DNA of 64,000 nt from Pseudomonas sp. JM0905a (GCF_014700075.1 NZ_JACXBU010000001.1:434001-498000); one strand, 5' to 3'. Counted from the stretch's first letter, positions 1-10,441 are shown. A program made the numbers and translations. The notes: generated by a model not told the origin, from the letters alone.

Positions 1-157
1 CCCGTGCTACCAGGCTTTCGAATATGTCCTGGTTGTCGAGGTCGGGAAGGTCGCGAGCGACCAGCTTGGCGATCTGTTCCAGTACACGTTTCTTGCTGCC
101 ACCCGGCACGTTCACCAGGGAACGGCCGGGGGTCAGGATTTGCTCAAGTCGGATCAT
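1..157 (-). CDS. ptsN: PtsN, nitrogen PTS enzyme IIA (5' part; gene runs off the left edge)
   Basis: Only the first 52 codons are in the window. The N-terminus MIRLEQILTPGRSLVNVPGG matches the start of Pseudomonas PtsN (EIIA-Ntr), the terminal phospho-acceptor of the nitrogen PTS (PtsP-PtsO-PtsN), a cytoplasmic regulator of carbon/nitrogen balance and potassium-related functions. The phosphorylatable histidine lies beyond the edge and cannot be checked. The ATG is 10 bases downstream of the hpf stop, and an AGAGGAGGGG purine stretch just before it is a good ribosome binding site. The position after rpoN and hpf is the standard rpoN-cluster arrangement. Confidence 0.9.
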   Translation of the reverse strand, partial: MIRLEQILTPGRSLVNVPGGSKKRVLEQIAKLVARDLPDLDNQDIFESLVAR

Positions 158-167
158 AGAGGAGGGG

Positions 168-476
168 TCAGCGGGCGGTTGCACCCTGCTGGCGGTTTAG
201 TTGCTTTTCCTTGTGCTTGATCAATTGGCGATCAAGCTTGTCGGTAAGCAGGTCGATGGCGGCGTACATGTCTTCATGCTCCGCGTTGGCAACGACTTCG
301 CCGCCGGCGATGTGCAAAGTGGCTTCGATTTTCTGTTTGAGTTTTTCGACCTGCATGATCACCTGAACGTTGGTGATTCGGTCGAAGTGGCGCTCCAGAC
401 GGTCGAACTTCTCGACAACGTAGTTGCGCAGGGCGTCGGTCACATCCAGTTGATGTCCACTGATGTTGACTTGCAT
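168..476 (-). CDS. hpf: Ribosome hibernation promoting factor HPF (short form)
   Basis: 102-residue protein of the HPF/YfiA family, which binds the 30S decoding centre of idle ribosomes in stationary phase and promotes or stabilises 100S dimers. The whole length is the single HPF domain. The conserved start MQVNISGHQLDVTDALRNYV and the lysine-rich tail (LIKHKEKQLNRQQ) are visible. There is no long-form C-terminal dimerisation domain, so it is the short gammaproteobacterial type. A strong AAGGAG lies 7 bases before the ATG. It sits between rpoN and ptsN in the same orientation, the usual location of the gene long called ORF102 in the pseudomonad rpoN cluster. Confidence 0.95.
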   Translation of the reverse strand: MQVNISGHQLDVTDALRNYVVEKFDRLERHFDRITNVQVIMQVEKLKQKIEATLHIAGGEVVANAEHEDMYAAIDLLTDKLDRQLIKHKEKQLNRQQGATAR

Positions 477-497
477 ACCGCTTTCTCCTTATTGCCC

Positions 498-512
498 GTG
501 TATAAGAGACAG
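498..512. other. 15-base match to the Tn5/Nextera mosaic end, inside a small hairpin
   Basis: The plus strand reads GTGTATAAGAGACAG, identical to the inner 15 of the 19 bases of the hyperactive Tn5 mosaic end; the remaining four outer bases (GCCC here) do not match. It lies in the loop and left arm of a weak hairpin (GCCCGT at 494-499, ACGGGC at 517-522) in the hpf-rpoN gap. There is no transposon or coding disruption around it. It may be native, chance, or residue of library preparation. Confidence 0.6.
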
Positions 513-560
513 GCTAACGGGCCTGCCACCGGAACACTTTGGCGTGGGTCAATTTCCGCG

Positions 561-2057
561 TCACATCAGTCGCTTTCGTTCGCTGGAAGGGGCAATCCCA
601 AGGGATTCGCGATACTTGGCTACTGTGCGACGGGCCACTTGAATGCCCTGTGCTTCCAGTAAACCAGCGATCTTGCTGTCGCTCAACGGCTTTTTCGGAT
701 TTTCCGCTGCGACCAGTTTTTTGATGATGGCGCGGATTGCGGTAGACGAGCATTCGCCGCCTTCCGAAGTACTTACGTGGCTGGAGAAGAAGTACTTCAG
801 CTCGTAGATTCCGCGGGGAGTGTGCATGTATTTCTGGGTGGTCACGCGCGAGATGGTGGACTCGTGCATGCCCACAGCTTCGGCGATGTCGTGCAGGACC
901 AGAGGCTTCATCGCCTCGTCCCCGTATTCGAGGAAACCGCGCTGATGCTCGACGATCTGGGTGGCGACCTTCATCAGCGTCTCGTTGCGGCTCTGCAGGC
1001 TCTTGATGAACCAGCGCGCTTCCTGAAGCTGATTGCGCATGAAAGTGTTGTCGGCGCTGGAGTCGGCGCGACGGACGAATCCGGCATAGTGCGGATTGAC
1101 CCGCAGGCGCGGAACGGCTTCCTGGTTCAGTTCCACCAGCCAGCGTTCGTTGTGCTTGCGGACGATCACATCCGGTACCACGTATTCGGGTTCGCTGGCT
1201 TCGATCTGGGAGCCGGGGCGTGGATTCAGCCCCTGGATCAGTTCGATGATCTGGCGCAGCTCGTCTTCCTTGACCTTCATGCGGCGCATCAGCTGGCTGT
1301 AATCGCGACTGCCGAGCAGGTCCAGGAAGTCACCGGCCAGGCGCTGGGCCTCGGCCAGCCAGCGAGTGCCCGAAGGCAGCTGGCGCAATTGCAGGAGCAA
1401 GCACTCTCGCAGGTCGCGAGCGCCAACGCCGGCGGGTTCGAATTGCTGGATGCGATGCAGAACGACTTCGACTTCGTCCAGCTCGATGCCGAGCTCCGGG
1501 TCGAAGGCTTCGACGATCTCGGAAAGGGACTCTTCGAGGTAACCGTCGTTGTTGATGCAATCGATCAGGGTGACCGCGATCAAGCGGTCGGTATCGGACA
1601 TGGGCGCCAGATTGAGTTGCCAGAGCAGGTGGCTCTGCAGGCTCTCGCCAACCGAAGTGCGCGAAGTGAAATCCCATTCGTCGTCATCGTTGGTCGGCAG
1701 GCTGCTGGCGCTGGTCTGGTAGACGTCTTCCCAAGCCGTGTCGACGGGGAGTTCGCTGGGGATGCGCTCGTGCCACTCGCCATCTTCCATGGCTTCGGCA
1801 TTGGTCTCGACGCTGGACTCCTGGAAGCTGGTTTCCTGGCTGCCGGAATTGGGCTGCTGGTCACCTTCGGCCATGGGGTCGGAGGTGTCGAAATCGTCGC
1901 CATCCTCCTGCCGTTCGAGCATCGGATTGGACTCGAGCGCTTCCTGGATCTCCTGCTGGAGGTCCAGGGTGGAGAGTTGGAGCAGGCGAATGGCCTGTTG
2001 CAGCTGCGGGGTCATCGTCAGCTGCTGGCCCATCTTGAGGACTAGCGATGGTTTCAT
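561..2057 (-). CDS. rpoN: RNA polymerase sigma-54 factor RpoN
   Basis: 498-residue sigma-54, which directs RNA polymerase to -24/-12 promoters and needs AAA+ enhancer-binding proteins for open complex formation; in pseudomonads it controls nitrogen assimilation, flagella, pili and many catabolic genes. The glutamine/leucine-rich region I ([20 protein letters not shown], with following [12 protein letters not shown]) is intact. An acidic region II spans roughly residues 50-125. A helix-turn-helix is visible around [18 protein letters not shown], and the RpoN box [10 protein letters not shown] occupies residues 475-484. Length is normal for the family. The gene is the promoter-distal neighbour of the lpt genes and is followed by hpf and ptsN. 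Confidence 0.97.
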   Translation of the reverse strand: MKPSLVLKMGQQLTMTPQLQQAIRLLQLSTLDLQQEIQEALESNPMLERQEDGDDFDTSDPMAEGDQQPNSGSQETSFQESSVETNAEAMEDGEWHERIPSELPVDTAWEDVYQTSASSLPTNDDDEWDFTSRTSVGESLQSHLLWQLNLAPMSDTDRLIAVTLIDCINNDGYLEESLSEIVEAFDPELGIELDEVEVVLHRIQQFEPAGVGARDLRECLLLQLRQLPSGTRWLAEAQRLAGDFLDLLGSRDYSQLMRRMKVKEDELRQIIELIQGLNPRPGSQIEASEPEYVVPDVIVRKHNERWLVELNQEAVPRLRVNPHYAGFVRRADSSADNTFMRNQLQEARWFIKSLQSRNETLMKVATQIVEHQRGFLEYGDEAMKPLVLHDIAEAVGMHESTISRVTTQKYMHTPRGIYELKYFFSSHVSTSEGGECSSTAIRAIIKKLVAAENPKKPLSDSKIAGLLEAQGIQVARRTVAKYRESLGIAPSSERKRLM

Positions 2058-2135
2058 GGCAGAGGGCTTAGCACCTTATTCGCCGGCGCTCGCGCGCCAT
2101 CCACTACAGGGCGCCGGGGCGCCACCAGGAAGCAA

Positions 2136-2141
2136 ATTATA
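2136..2141 (-). promoter_or_regulatory. Candidate -10 element for rpoN
   Basis: On the minus strand a perfect TATAAT lies about 80 bases upstream of the rpoN start, in the 147-base gap after lptB. No good -35 hexamer is found at 16-18 bases, so this rests on the -10 alone. The rest of the gap (2058-2204) is GC-rich with a GGCGCC-containing palindrome near 2111-2123 and no convincing terminator. Confidence 0.35.
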
Positions 2142-2204
2142 TGCCTGACCTTGAAGGATTTTCCTAGCCCGCGCAACCCGTCTTGTAGGCGTGGCTGCGG
2201 GAAA

Positions 2205-2930
2205 CTACAGGCGGAACTCGTGGCCCAGGTAGACTTCCTTCACCAACTGGTTGGCCAGGATGGCTTCCGCATCACCTTCGGCGATCAGTTGTCCGTCACT
2301 GACAATGTAGGCGGTCTCGCAGATGTCCAGGGTCTCGCGGACGTTGTGGTCGGTGATGAGTACACCGATCCCCTTCGCCTTGAGGTGATGGATGATCTGC
2401 TTGATGTCGCCGACGGAAATCGGGTCCACGCCGGCGAAGGGTTCGTCCAGCAGGATGAATTTGGGGGCCGTGGCCAGCGCGCGGGCGATTTCCACACGAC
2501 GACGCTCACCGCCCGACAGGCTCATGCCGAGGCTGTCGCGAATGTGGCTGATATGAAATTCCTGCAGCAGGCTTTCCAGCTCTTTGCGGCGTGCGGCGCG
2601 GTCGAGATCCTTGCGGGTCTCGAGGATCGCCATGATGTTGTCCGCCACGCTGAGCTTGCGGAAAATCGAGGCTTCCTGTGGCAGGTAGCCGATGCCGGCA
2701 CGGGCGCGGCCGTGCATCGGCTGGTGGGTGACGTCCTGCTGGTCGATCAGGACGCGTCCCTGGTCGGCTTTGACCAGGCCCACAATCATGTAGAAACAGG
2801 TGGTCTTGCCCGCGCCGTTGGGGCCGAGGAGGCCGACGATCTGACCGCTGTCAATGGACAGGCTGACGTCGCGGACCACCTGGCGGCTCTTGTAGCTCTT
2901 GGCCAGGTGCTGGGCTTTGAGAGTCGCCAT
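2205..2930 (-). CDS. lptB: LPS export ABC transporter ATP-binding protein LptB
   Basis: 241-residue cytoplasmic ATPase of the LptB2FGC complex that extracts lipopolysaccharide from the inner membrane and drives it along the Lpt bridge to the outer membrane. Walker [10 protein letters not shown] is at residues 36-44, the signature [13 protein letters not shown] starts at 138, and Walker B FILLDEP is at 158-164 with the H-loop DHN ([11 protein letters not shown]) downstream. The start codon overlaps the lptA stop by one base (TAATG), so the two are translationally coupled. The neighbours lptA and lptC encode its pathway partners; lptFG and lptD are not in this window. Confidence 0.97.
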   Translation of the reverse strand: MATLKAQHLAKSYKSRQVVRDVSLSIDSGQIVGLLGPNGAGKTTCFYMIVGLVKADQGRVLIDQQDVTHQPMHGRARAGIGYLPQEASIFRKLSVADNIMAILETRKDLDRAARRKELESLLQEFHISHIRDSLGMSLSGGERRRVEIARALATAPKFILLDEPFAGVDPISVGDIKQIIHHLKAKGIGVLITDHNVRETLDICETAYIVSDGQLIAEGDAEAILANQLVKEVYLGHEFRL

Positions 2931-3466
2931 TACTGTGCTTTCTGCTCTTTCTTCTTCGGCTGGATGACCATGTCGATCCGCGGACGCGGAGTGGTCACGT
3001 TACCGCCGGTGGCGCGGCCTGCGTTCACGATCTGGCGCTGGGTGTCATAGACGATCTTCTCGCCTTCGAACGTATTGCCTTCCTGTACGACCTTGGCCTG
3101 GTCGAGCAGGATGATGCGCTCATTGGCGGCGAAGTACTGGATGGTCAGGCCGTAGGCCTTGACGATCTGCTTGTCGACTGATGGCTTCTGCTCGTAGTAC
3201 GCGGGCTTGCCGACCGAGGTGAAGACCTCGACGTCGCCGTTGGCGTCCTGAGTGATGGTAACGGTGTCGCCGGTGATCTTGAGGGTGCCCTGGGTGATCA
3301 CGACATTGCCGCGGTAAACCGCGACGCCCTGCTTGTCATCGAGCTCGGCGCTATCGGCCTGTACGCGAATCGGCTGGTCGCGATCCGTGGGCAGTGCCCA
3401 GGCGGCGGCACTTCCGAGTGCGGTGCCCAGGCTGAGCAACAGGGGGAGGGTATTAACGAACCTCAT
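2930..3466 (-). CDS. lptA: LPS transport periplasmic protein LptA
   Basis: 178-residue periplasmic bridge protein of the OstA/LptA beta-jellyroll family. An N-terminal signal peptide (hydrophobic [18 protein letters not shown]) is followed by a mature chain beginning near LPTDRDQPI. The repeated beta-strand pattern of the OstA domain (for example [20 protein letters not shown]) is clear. LptA polymers link LptC in the inner membrane to LptD in the outer membrane. The first 14 bases overlap the end of lptC and the last base overlaps the start of lptB, which argues for coupled expression in the order kdsD-kdsC-lptC-lptA-lptB. Confidence 0.95.
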   Translation of the reverse strand: MRFVNTLPLLLSLGTALGSAAAWALPTDRDQPIRVQADSAELDDKQGVAVYRGNVVITQGTLKITGDTVTITQDANGDVEVFTSVGKPAYYEQKPSVDKQIVKAYGLTIQYFAANERIILLDQAKVVQEGNTFEGEKIVYDTQRQIVNAGRATGGNVTTPRPRIDMVIQPKKKEQKAQ

Positions 3467-4022
3467 GCTGGCCTCTTACGTTGGACTGCAGGAGCATCCT
3501 GCTGTCATTCAAGTACGCTTTCATTCCTTGTGCCGTGGTCACCCCATTGGCCGCTTCGATTCTAACGGCTTGCTGGGTCTGCGCATATTCCTGGTCGGGG
3601 AACACGGTCAGCCGGCTGGTGGTCAGGATAGTCGGGCGTCCCTTGGCATCGGTGCGCGCTACCCTGACCTTCTCGATCAGTTCGACTTGCTTGCCCTCGG
3701 GGCCCACTTCTCCACGCTCGCTCTGCACGTGCCAGGGGAAGGCAGTGCCGCGGTGCAGGAGCAGGTCGGGAGTGGTCAGCAGTGTGACATCGGTGGCCTT
3801 CATATGTTCGAGGCGTGTGGCGGTCATCTCGTAATGGAGCTTGCCGTCCTCCTGGAACTGGGTGCTCTTGCCGTTTTCGACATAGAAGTCGATGGCGTTG
3901 TCGTTGCCCGTCGCGGTGGTGCGATCCATGAAGCTTTCTGGGCGGATGTTCCAGTAACCCAGGGCAATGAATAGCGCTGCAATGGGAATCAGGATGAGCG
4001 CCAGGCGGATGTTCTTCGGCAT
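3453..4022 (-). CDS. lptC: LPS export protein LptC
   Basis: 189-residue bitopic inner-membrane protein. A single N-terminal transmembrane helix (LALILIPIAALFIALGYW) anchors a periplasmic LptC/OstA-like beta domain that receives LPS from LptB2FG and passes it to LptA. The domain strands such as GKLHYEMTATRLEHM and GEVGPEGKQVELIEKV fit the family, and the length is usual. It starts 8 bases after the kdsC stop and overlaps lptA by 14 bases. Confidence 0.95.
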   Translation of the reverse strand: MPKNIRLALILIPIAALFIALGYWNIRPESFMDRTTATGNDNAIDFYVENGKSTQFQEDGKLHYEMTATRLEHMKATDVTLLTTPDLLLHRGTAFPWHVQSERGEVGPEGKQVELIEKVRVARTDAKGRPTILTTSRLTVFPDQEYAQTQQAVRIEAANGVTTAQGMKAYLNDSRMLLQSNVRGQHEVR

Positions 4023-4030
4023 GTCGGATC

Positions 4031-4555
4031 TCAGAGATAGGCGGCTTGAGCCGCTTCGAGGCTACCCTGGGCGCGCAGGATGAGTTCGCAGAACTCACGG
4101 GCAGCGCCTTCGCCTCCATGTGCCTGGGTAACGCCATGGGCATGCTGGCGCACGAAGGCGTCGGCATTGGCTACCGCCATGCCGAGGCCAACACGGCGGA
4201 TCACTGGCAGATCGGGCAGGTCGTCGCCCAGATAGGCAACCTGGTCATGGGTCAGGCCGAGTTCCGCAAGAAGGCCGTCGAGCACCACCAGTTTGTCTTC
4301 GCGCCCCTGAAACAGGTGCTGGATGCCGAGGTTCTGCGCGCGGCGCTCGACCACCTCGGACTGGCGGCCACTGATGATGGCGGTTTGTACGCCAGCGCTC
4401 ATCAGCATCTTGATGCCATGGCCGTCGAGTGTGTTGAAGGTCTTGAATTCGCCGCCGCCGGGCAGGAAGTAGAGGCGGCCGTCGGTCAACACACCGTCGA
4501 CATCGAATACGGCCAGGCGAACGGCCTTGGCGCGGGCGAGGAGTTCGTTGCTCAT
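4031..4555 (-). CDS. kdsC: KDO-8-phosphate phosphatase KdsC
   Basis: 174-residue HAD-family phosphatase that converts 3-deoxy-D-manno-octulosonate 8-phosphate to KDO for the LPS inner core. The catalytic motif FDVDGVLTDG carries the nucleophile Asp18 and acid/base Asp20; the second motif AIISGRQS and the metal-binding GDDLPD are also present. There is no cap domain, as expected for the C0-type tetrameric KdsC. Its ATG overlaps the kdsD stop (TGATG), and lptC follows after 8 bases. Confidence 0.96.
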   Translation of the reverse strand: MSNELLARAKAVRLAVFDVDGVLTDGRLYFLPGGGEFKTFNTLDGHGIKMLMSAGVQTAIISGRQSEVVERRAQNLGIQHLFQGREDKLVVLDGLLAELGLTHDQVAYLGDDLPDLPVIRRVGLGMAVANADAFVRQHAHGVTQAHGGEGAAREFCELILRAQGSLEAAQAAYL

Positions 4556-5529
4556 CAGATCACTCCGGCGCGGGTCATGTCATGGATGTGCAGGGCGCCG
4601 ATGGGGCAGTCGTCTGCGTCGACGACGACGAGCACGTTGATCTTGTGGTCGTCCATGATCTTCAGGGCTTCGGCGGCGAGCATGTCCGGGCGCACAGTCT
4701 TGCCGTGGACGGTCATGACGTCGTCAATGCTGGCCTGGCGCACGTCGACGCCCTTGTCCAGGGTGCGCCGCAGGTCGCCGTCAGTGAAGATACCGGCGAG
4801 GTGGCCATCGTCTTCCACTACAGCGGTCATGCCCAGGCCCTTGCGGGTCATCTCCAGCAGCGCTTCGCGCAGCGGAGTGCCACGGGCGACGCTGGGCAGG
4901 CTGTCGCCGCCATGCATGATGTTCTCTACTTTGAGCAGCAGGCGCCGGCCCAAGGCACCGCCCGGATGGGAGAAGGCGAAGTCTTCGGCGGTGAAACCAC
5001 GGGCCTCCAGCAGTGCGATCGCCAGGGCATCACCCAGCACCAGGGCAGCAGTGGTGGAGGAGGTGGGGGCCAGGTTCAGCGGGCAGGCTTCCTGGGCCAC
5101 GCGTGCATCCAGGTTGGCGGCTGCGGCTTTGGCCAGCGGCGAATCCGGATTGCCGGTGAGGCTGATCAGCGTGATGCCCAAGCGCTTGATCAACGGCAGC
5201 AGGGTCACGATTTCAGCGGTGGAGCCGGAGTTGGACAGGGCGATTACCACGTCTTCACGGGTGATCATGCCCATGTCGCCATGGCTGGCTTCGGCCGGGT
5301 GTACGAAGAAGGATGGCGTGCCGGTGCTGGCCAGGGTGGCTGCAATCTTGTTGCCGACATGTCCGGACTTGCCCATGCCCACGACCACCACGCGTCCCTT
5401 GCAGGCCAGGATGAGCTCGCAGGCGCGAACGAAATCGGCGTCGATGCGCGGCAGAAGGGCGTCGATCGCCTCGCGTTCGAGCTGGATAGTGCGTTGTGCG
5501 GACTTGATGAGATCGCTGGATTGGCTCAT
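4555..5529 (-). CDS. kdsD: D-arabinose 5-phosphate isomerase KdsD
   Basis: 324-residue cytoplasmic isomerase that turns ribulose 5-phosphate into arabinose 5-phosphate, the first step of KDO synthesis. It has an N-terminal SIS domain (GMGKSGHVGNKIAATLASTG, then the NSGSTAEIVTLLP loop) and two C-terminal CBS domains from about residue 205, the typical KpsF/GutQ/KdsD arrangement. It is the first gene of the kdsD-kdsC-lptC-lptA-lptB-rpoN run and is divergent from mlaF. A TATAAT on the minus strand (5564-5569) lies about 35 bases before the start. Confidence 0.96.
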   Translation of the reverse strand: MSQSSDLIKSAQRTIQLEREAIDALLPRIDADFVRACELILACKGRVVVVGMGKSGHVGNKIAATLASTGTPSFFVHPAEASHGDMGMITREDVVIALSNSGSTAEIVTLLPLIKRLGITLISLTGNPDSPLAKAAAANLDARVAQEACPLNLAPTSSTTAALVLGDALAIALLEARGFTAEDFAFSHPGGALGRRLLLKVENIMHGGDSLPSVARGTPLREALLEMTRKGLGMTAVVEDDGHLAGIFTDGDLRRTLDKGVDVRQASIDDVMTVHGKTVRPDMLAAEALKIMDDHKINVLVVVDADDCPIGALHIHDMTRAGVI

Positions 5530-5563
5530 GGAAGGCGTGCAGTTGCCGAAGAAAAAGACAGCG

Positions 5564-5592
5564 ATTATAGCGATAAAGGTGATTTAGCTCAC
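5564..5592 (-). promoter_or_regulatory. Candidate kdsD promoter with an overlapping CRP/Vfr-like palindrome
   Basis: The minus strand has a perfect TATAAT at 5569-5564. Immediately upstream, at 5579-5592, lies GTGA-N6-TCAC, the core of the CRP/Vfr consensus, where the -35 should be; no normal -35 is visible. A site there could repress kdsD or affect the divergent mla promoter. The -10 is direct observation; the regulator assignment is inference. Confidence 0.35.
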
Positions 5593-5643
5593 GCGCCAAT
5601 GCCGTGGATGCTGTCGCAAAGCTGAACAGACGCTGGAGCGGCC

Positions 5644-5673
5644 TTGGGAGGCGCATTGGCGCGGTGATATAGT
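5644..5673 (+). promoter_or_regulatory. Candidate sigma-70 promoter of the mla operon
   Basis: TTGGGA (5644-5649) and TATAGT (5668-5673) are separated by 18 bases, about 90 bases upstream of the mlaF start. This is the best -35/-10 pair in the 231-base divergent gap between kdsD and mlaF. Confidence 0.5.
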
Positions 5674-5760
5674 TCGCCCCTTGTTCGGCCCGTCCTGGGC
5701 GGGGTGTCCTTCCGTTGGGGCGCGTCGTCTCTCAGGGAGGCTGTATCGCAAGGAGTCTAG

Positions 5761-6570
5761 ATGAGCGCCGAAAACGCCTATGCCGTCGAACTGAAGGGGG
5801 TGACCTTCAAACGTGGCACGCGCAGCATTTTCCAAGATGTCGACATTCGTATCCCGCGCGGCAAGGTCACCGGCATCATGGGGCCTTCCGGTTGCGGCAA
5901 GACCACGCTGCTGCGCCTGATTGCCGCCCAGCTCAAACCCGCAAGCGGCGAGGTCTGGGTCAACGGCCAGAACCTGCCCAAGCTCTCTCGCGCCGACCTG
6001 TTCGACATGCGCAAACAGTTTGGCGTGCTGTTCCAGAGCGGCGCGCTGTTCACCGATCTCGACGTGTTCGAGAACGTCGCTTTCCCGCTTCGGGTGCACA
6101 CCAAGCTCCCCGAGGAAATGATTCGTGACATTGTCCTGATGAAACTCCAGGCAGTCGGTCTGCGTGGCGCAATCGAGCTGATGCCGGATGAACTGTCCGG
6201 CGGCATGAAGCGTCGCGTGGCGCTGGCCCGTGCCATCGCCCTCGATCCGCAGATCCTGATGTACGACGAGCCGTTCGTCGGCCAGGATCCCATTGCCATG
6301 GGCGTGCTGGTGCGTCTGATCCGCCTGCTCAACGACGCCCTTGGCATCACCAGCATCGTGGTTTCCCACGACCTGGCAGAAACTGCCAGCATCGCTGACT
6401 ACATCTATGTGGTGGGTGATGCCCAGGTGCTGGGGCAGGGGACTCCGGACGAGCTGATGAACTCCGATAACCCGCGTATCCGCCAGTTCATGCAAGGCAT
6501 TCCGGATGGTCCGGTGCCCTTCCATTTCCCGGCACCGGATTACCGCGAAGACTTGCTGGGGGGGCGCTGA
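5761..6570 (+). CDS. mlaF: Phospholipid transport ATPase MlaF (Ttg2A)
   Basis: 269-residue ABC ATPase powering the MlaFEDB inner-membrane complex, which moves glycerophospholipids between the inner membrane and the periplasmic carrier MlaC to keep the outer leaflet free of phospholipid. Walker [10 protein letters not shown] is at residues 41-49; the signature [14 protein letters not shown] and Walker B ILMYDEPF follow. A GGAG-containing ribosome binding site (AAGGAGTCTAG) precedes the ATG. The gene heads mlaFEDCB, and its last base is the first base of mlaE (TGATG). Confidence 0.96.
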   Translation: MSAENAYAVELKGVTFKRGTRSIFQDVDIRIPRGKVTGIMGPSGCGKTTLLRLIAAQLKPASGEVWVNGQNLPKLSRADLFDMRKQFGVLFQSGALFTDLDVFENVAFPLRVHTKLPEEMIRDIVLMKLQAVGLRGAIELMPDELSGGMKRRVALARAIALDPQILMYDEPFVGQDPIAMGVLVRLIRLLNDALGITSIVVSHDLAETASIADYIYVVGDAQVLGQGTPDELMNSDNPRIRQFMQGIPDGPVPFHFPAPDYREDLLGGR

Positions 6571-7367
6571 TGCGCAAGAAATCCTTGCTCGAGCGCATTC
6601 GCCTGCTCGGGCGTTCCGGTCTGGACGTGGTGGAGGCGCTTGGGCGCTCCACGCTCTTCCTGATGCATGCCCTGTTCGGCCGCACCGGTGTGGGCCAGGG
6701 TTTCCACTTACTGGTCAAGCAGCTCTACGCCGTCGGCGTGTTGTCGCTGGCGATCATCGTGGTTTCGGGCGTCTTCATCGGTATGGTGCTGGCCCTGCAG
6801 GGCTATAACATCCTGGTCGACTATGGTTCCGAACAGGCTGTGGGGCAGATGGTTGCACTCACCCTGCTGCGTGAGCTCGGTCCGGTGGTGACCGGACTGC
6901 TTTTCGCGGGCCGCGCGGGCTCCGCCCTGACCGCGGAAATCGGCAACATGAAGTCCACCGAGCAGCTCTCCAGCCTGGAGATGATCGGCGTCGATCCGCT
7001 CAAGTACATCATTGCTCCGCGCCTCTGGGCGGGCTTCATCTCGATGCCACTGCTGGCGATGATCTTCAGCGTGGTGGGCATCTGGGGTGGCGCAATGGTC
7101 GCCGTGGACTGGCTGGGAGTCTATGAAGGCTCCTTCTGGTCCAACATGCAGAACAGTGTGCAATTCACCGAGGATGTGCTGAACGGCGTGGTCAAGAGCG
7201 TCGTCTTTGCCTTCGTCGTGACCTGGATCGCCGTGTTCCAGGGCTATGACTGCGAGCCGACCTCGGAAGGGATCAGCCGCGCAACGACTAAAACCGTGGT
7301 CTATGCCTCTCTGGCCGTGCTGGGGCTTGACTTCATCCTGACTGCCTTGATGTTTGGAGATTTCTGA
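6570..7367 (+). CDS. mlaE: Phospholipid transport permease MlaE (Ttg2B)
   Basis: 265-residue polytopic inner-membrane permease of the MlaE family. An amphipathic N-terminal helix is followed by hydrophobic segments at [20 protein letters not shown], the [21 protein letters not shown] region with the conserved permease motif, and C-terminal helices. Two copies form the core of the MlaFEDB transporter. It overlaps mlaF at its start and mlaD at its end by one base each, supporting stoichiometric coupled translation. Confidence 0.96.
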   Translation: MRKKSLLERIRLLGRSGLDVVEALGRSTLFLMHALFGRTGVGQGFHLLVKQLYAVGVLSLAIIVVSGVFIGMVLALQGYNILVDYGSEQAVGQMVALTLLRELGPVVTGLLFAGRAGSALTAEIGNMKSTEQLSSLEMIGVDPLKYIIAPRLWAGFISMPLLAMIFSVVGIWGGAMVAVDWLGVYEGSFWSNMQNSVQFTEDVLNGVVKSVVFAFVVTWIAVFQGYDCEPTSEGISRATTKTVVYASLAVLGLDFILTALMFGDF

Positions 7368-7834
7368 TGCAAATCCGCACCTTGGAGATTGGTGTCGGCC
7401 TGTTCCTCCTGGCCGGTATCTTGGCCTTGCTGCTTCTGGCCCTGCGTGTCAGCGGTCTGTCGTATGGCGCCAATGGCGATACCTACAAGCTCTATGCTCA
7501 TTTCGACAATATTGCCGGTTTGACTGTCAGAGCGAAGGTAACCATGGCCGGCGTCACCATTGGCAAGGTCACGGCCATCGATCTTGATCGCGACAGCTAT
7601 ACCGGCCGCGTCACGATGGAAGTCGAGAAGCGCGTGGACAACCTGCCCGCCGACTCCACTGCTTCCATCCTCACGGCTGGCCTGCTGGGCGAGAAGTACA
7701 TCGGCATCAGCGTTGGTGGTGACGAAGAGCTGCTCAAGGATGGCGGTACCATCCGTGACACCCAGTCGGCCCTGGTGCTGGAAGACCTGATCGGCAAGTT
7801 CTTGCTGAACACGGTCAACAAAGAAAGCAAATGA
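7367..7834 (+). CDS. mlaD: MCE-domain lipid-binding protein MlaD (Ttg2C)
   Basis: 155-residue protein with one N-terminal membrane helix (LEIGVGLFLLAGILALLLLA) and a single MCE domain at about residues 38-116 (YAHFDNIAGLTVRAKVTMAG, then GLLGEKYIGISVGG). Six copies form the periplasmic ring through which lipid passes between MlaE and MlaC. It overlaps mlaE by one base; mlaC begins within about 12 bases of its stop. Confidence 0.95.
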   Translation: MQIRTLEIGVGLFLLAGILALLLLALRVSGLSYGANGDTYKLYAHFDNIAGLTVRAKVTMAGVTIGKVTAIDLDRDSYTGRVTMEVEKRVDNLPADSTASILTAGLLGEKYIGISVGGDEELLKDGGTIRDTQSALVLEDLIGKFLLNTVNKESK

Positions 7835-7845
7835 GGATTCGAACG

Positions 7846-8490
7846 ATGATGAAAGCCCTGCGAAACGGCCTGCTGGTGCTGCTGGCAGCACTGCCCCTGT
7901 TTGCCACTGCTGCGCCGAGCGCGCACGACGTGGTAAAGCAGACGACTGATCAGCTGCTCGCTGACCTCAAGGCCAACAAGCAGCAGTATCGCAGTGACCC
8001 GAACGCGTTCTATGACGCCCTGAACAACATCCTCGGTCCGGTGGTGGATGCTGACGGCATCTCCCGTAGCATCATGACCGTGAAGTACTCGCGCAAGGCT
8101 ACGCCCGAGCAGATGGCGCGCTTCCAGGAGAATTTCAAGCGCAGCCTGATCCAGTTCTACGGCAATGCCCTGCTGGAGTACGACAACCAGGAAATCCGCG
8201 TACTGCCGACCAAGCAGGAAGATCCTGAGCGCACCAGCATCGGCATGGAGGTCAAGGGTAGCAACGGCGCCATCTACCCCGTCTCCTACACCATGGTGAA
8301 CATCAACGGGCAGTGGATGCTGCGCAACGTGATCATCAACGGCATCAACATCGGCAAGCTGTTCCGTGACCAGTTCGCCGACACCATGCAGCGCAATGGC
8401 AACGACCTCGACAAGACCATAAATGGTTGGGCGGAAGTGGTTGCCAAGGCCAAGGAATCCGAAGAAGCCAAGAAGGCAGGCGGCCAATGA
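7846..8490 (+). CDS. mlaC: Periplasmic phospholipid-binding protein MlaC (Ttg2D)
   Basis: Soluble carrier of the Mla pathway (Ttg2 toluene-tolerance family), 214 residues from this start. A signal peptide (LRNGLLVLLAALPLFATAA) precedes the MlaC domain, which begins near HDVVKQTTDQLLADLKANK. I chose the ATG at 7846, preceded by GAGGA at 7833-7837; the upstream ATG at 7831 overlaps the mlaD stop and would add five residues with no better ribosome binding site. The end overlaps mlaB (ATGA). Confidence 0.93.
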   Translation: MMKALRNGLLVLLAALPLFATAAPSAHDVVKQTTDQLLADLKANKQQYRSDPNAFYDALNNILGPVVDADGISRSIMTVKYSRKATPEQMARFQENFKRSLIQFYGNALLEYDNQEIRVLPTKQEDPERTSIGMEVKGSNGAIYPVSYTMVNINGQWMLRNVIINGINIGKLFRDQFADTMQRNGNDLDKTINGWAEVVAKAKESEEAKKAGGQ

Positions 8491-8795
8491 GTGACGCCCG
8501 TATCGAGCAGGCCGCTCCGGGCGAGCTGCGCCTGGTCGGCGTGCTCGACTACAGCACTGGACCGCAGCTGCGTGAGAAGGGCGGACAGCTGATCCGTGCG
8601 AGCAACGGCGCGGCTCTGCTGCTGGACTGTTCCGCAGTGGAGAAGACCAGCAGCGTCGGGCTGGCCCTGCTGCTGGCTTTCCTGCGCGATGCCGAAGCCG
8701 CCGGCAAGGCGGTGAAGGTGCGCGGAATGCCCGAAGACATGCGGCAGATCGCCGAAGTCTCCGGGGTGACCGAGCTGTTACCCCTCGAGGCCTGA
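8487..8795 (+). CDS. mlaB: STAS-domain protein MlaB
   Basis: 102-residue cytoplasmic STAS protein that binds MlaF and is needed for assembly and activity of the MlaFEDB ATPase. The STAS fold is recognisable from LRLVGVLDYSTGPQLREKG and LLLDCSAVEKTSSVGLALLL, where the conserved serine/threonine region lies. The ATG at 8487 overlaps the mlaC stop (ATGA). A longer reading back to 8427 would lie inside mlaC and is unlikely. The operon terminator follows directly. Confidence 0.93.
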   Translation: MSDARIEQAAPGELRLVGVLDYSTGPQLREKGGQLIRASNGAALLLDCSAVEKTSSVGLALLLAFLRDAEAAGKAVKVRGMPEDMRQIAEVSGVTELLPLEA

Positions 8796-8807
8796 ACCGG
8801 TCCAACG

Positions 8808-8858
8808 GCCCTCCGTCAGGCCCCGCGCACGCGGGGTTCGCAGGCGGAGGGCTTTTTT
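8808..8858 (+). terminator. Rho-independent terminator of the mla operon
   Basis: GCCCTCCG (8808-8815) pairs with CGGAGGGC (8845-8852), with an inner CCCCGCGCACGCGGGG hairpin in the loop, followed by six Ts. Confidence 0.85.
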
Positions 8859-8904
8859 GTATCATGGCCGACCCGCGCGCGTTGGGCGCCGATTGAGGTT
8901 GAGC

Positions 8905-10430
<1,526 letters not shown>

Positions 10431-10441
10431 GTCGAAATACG

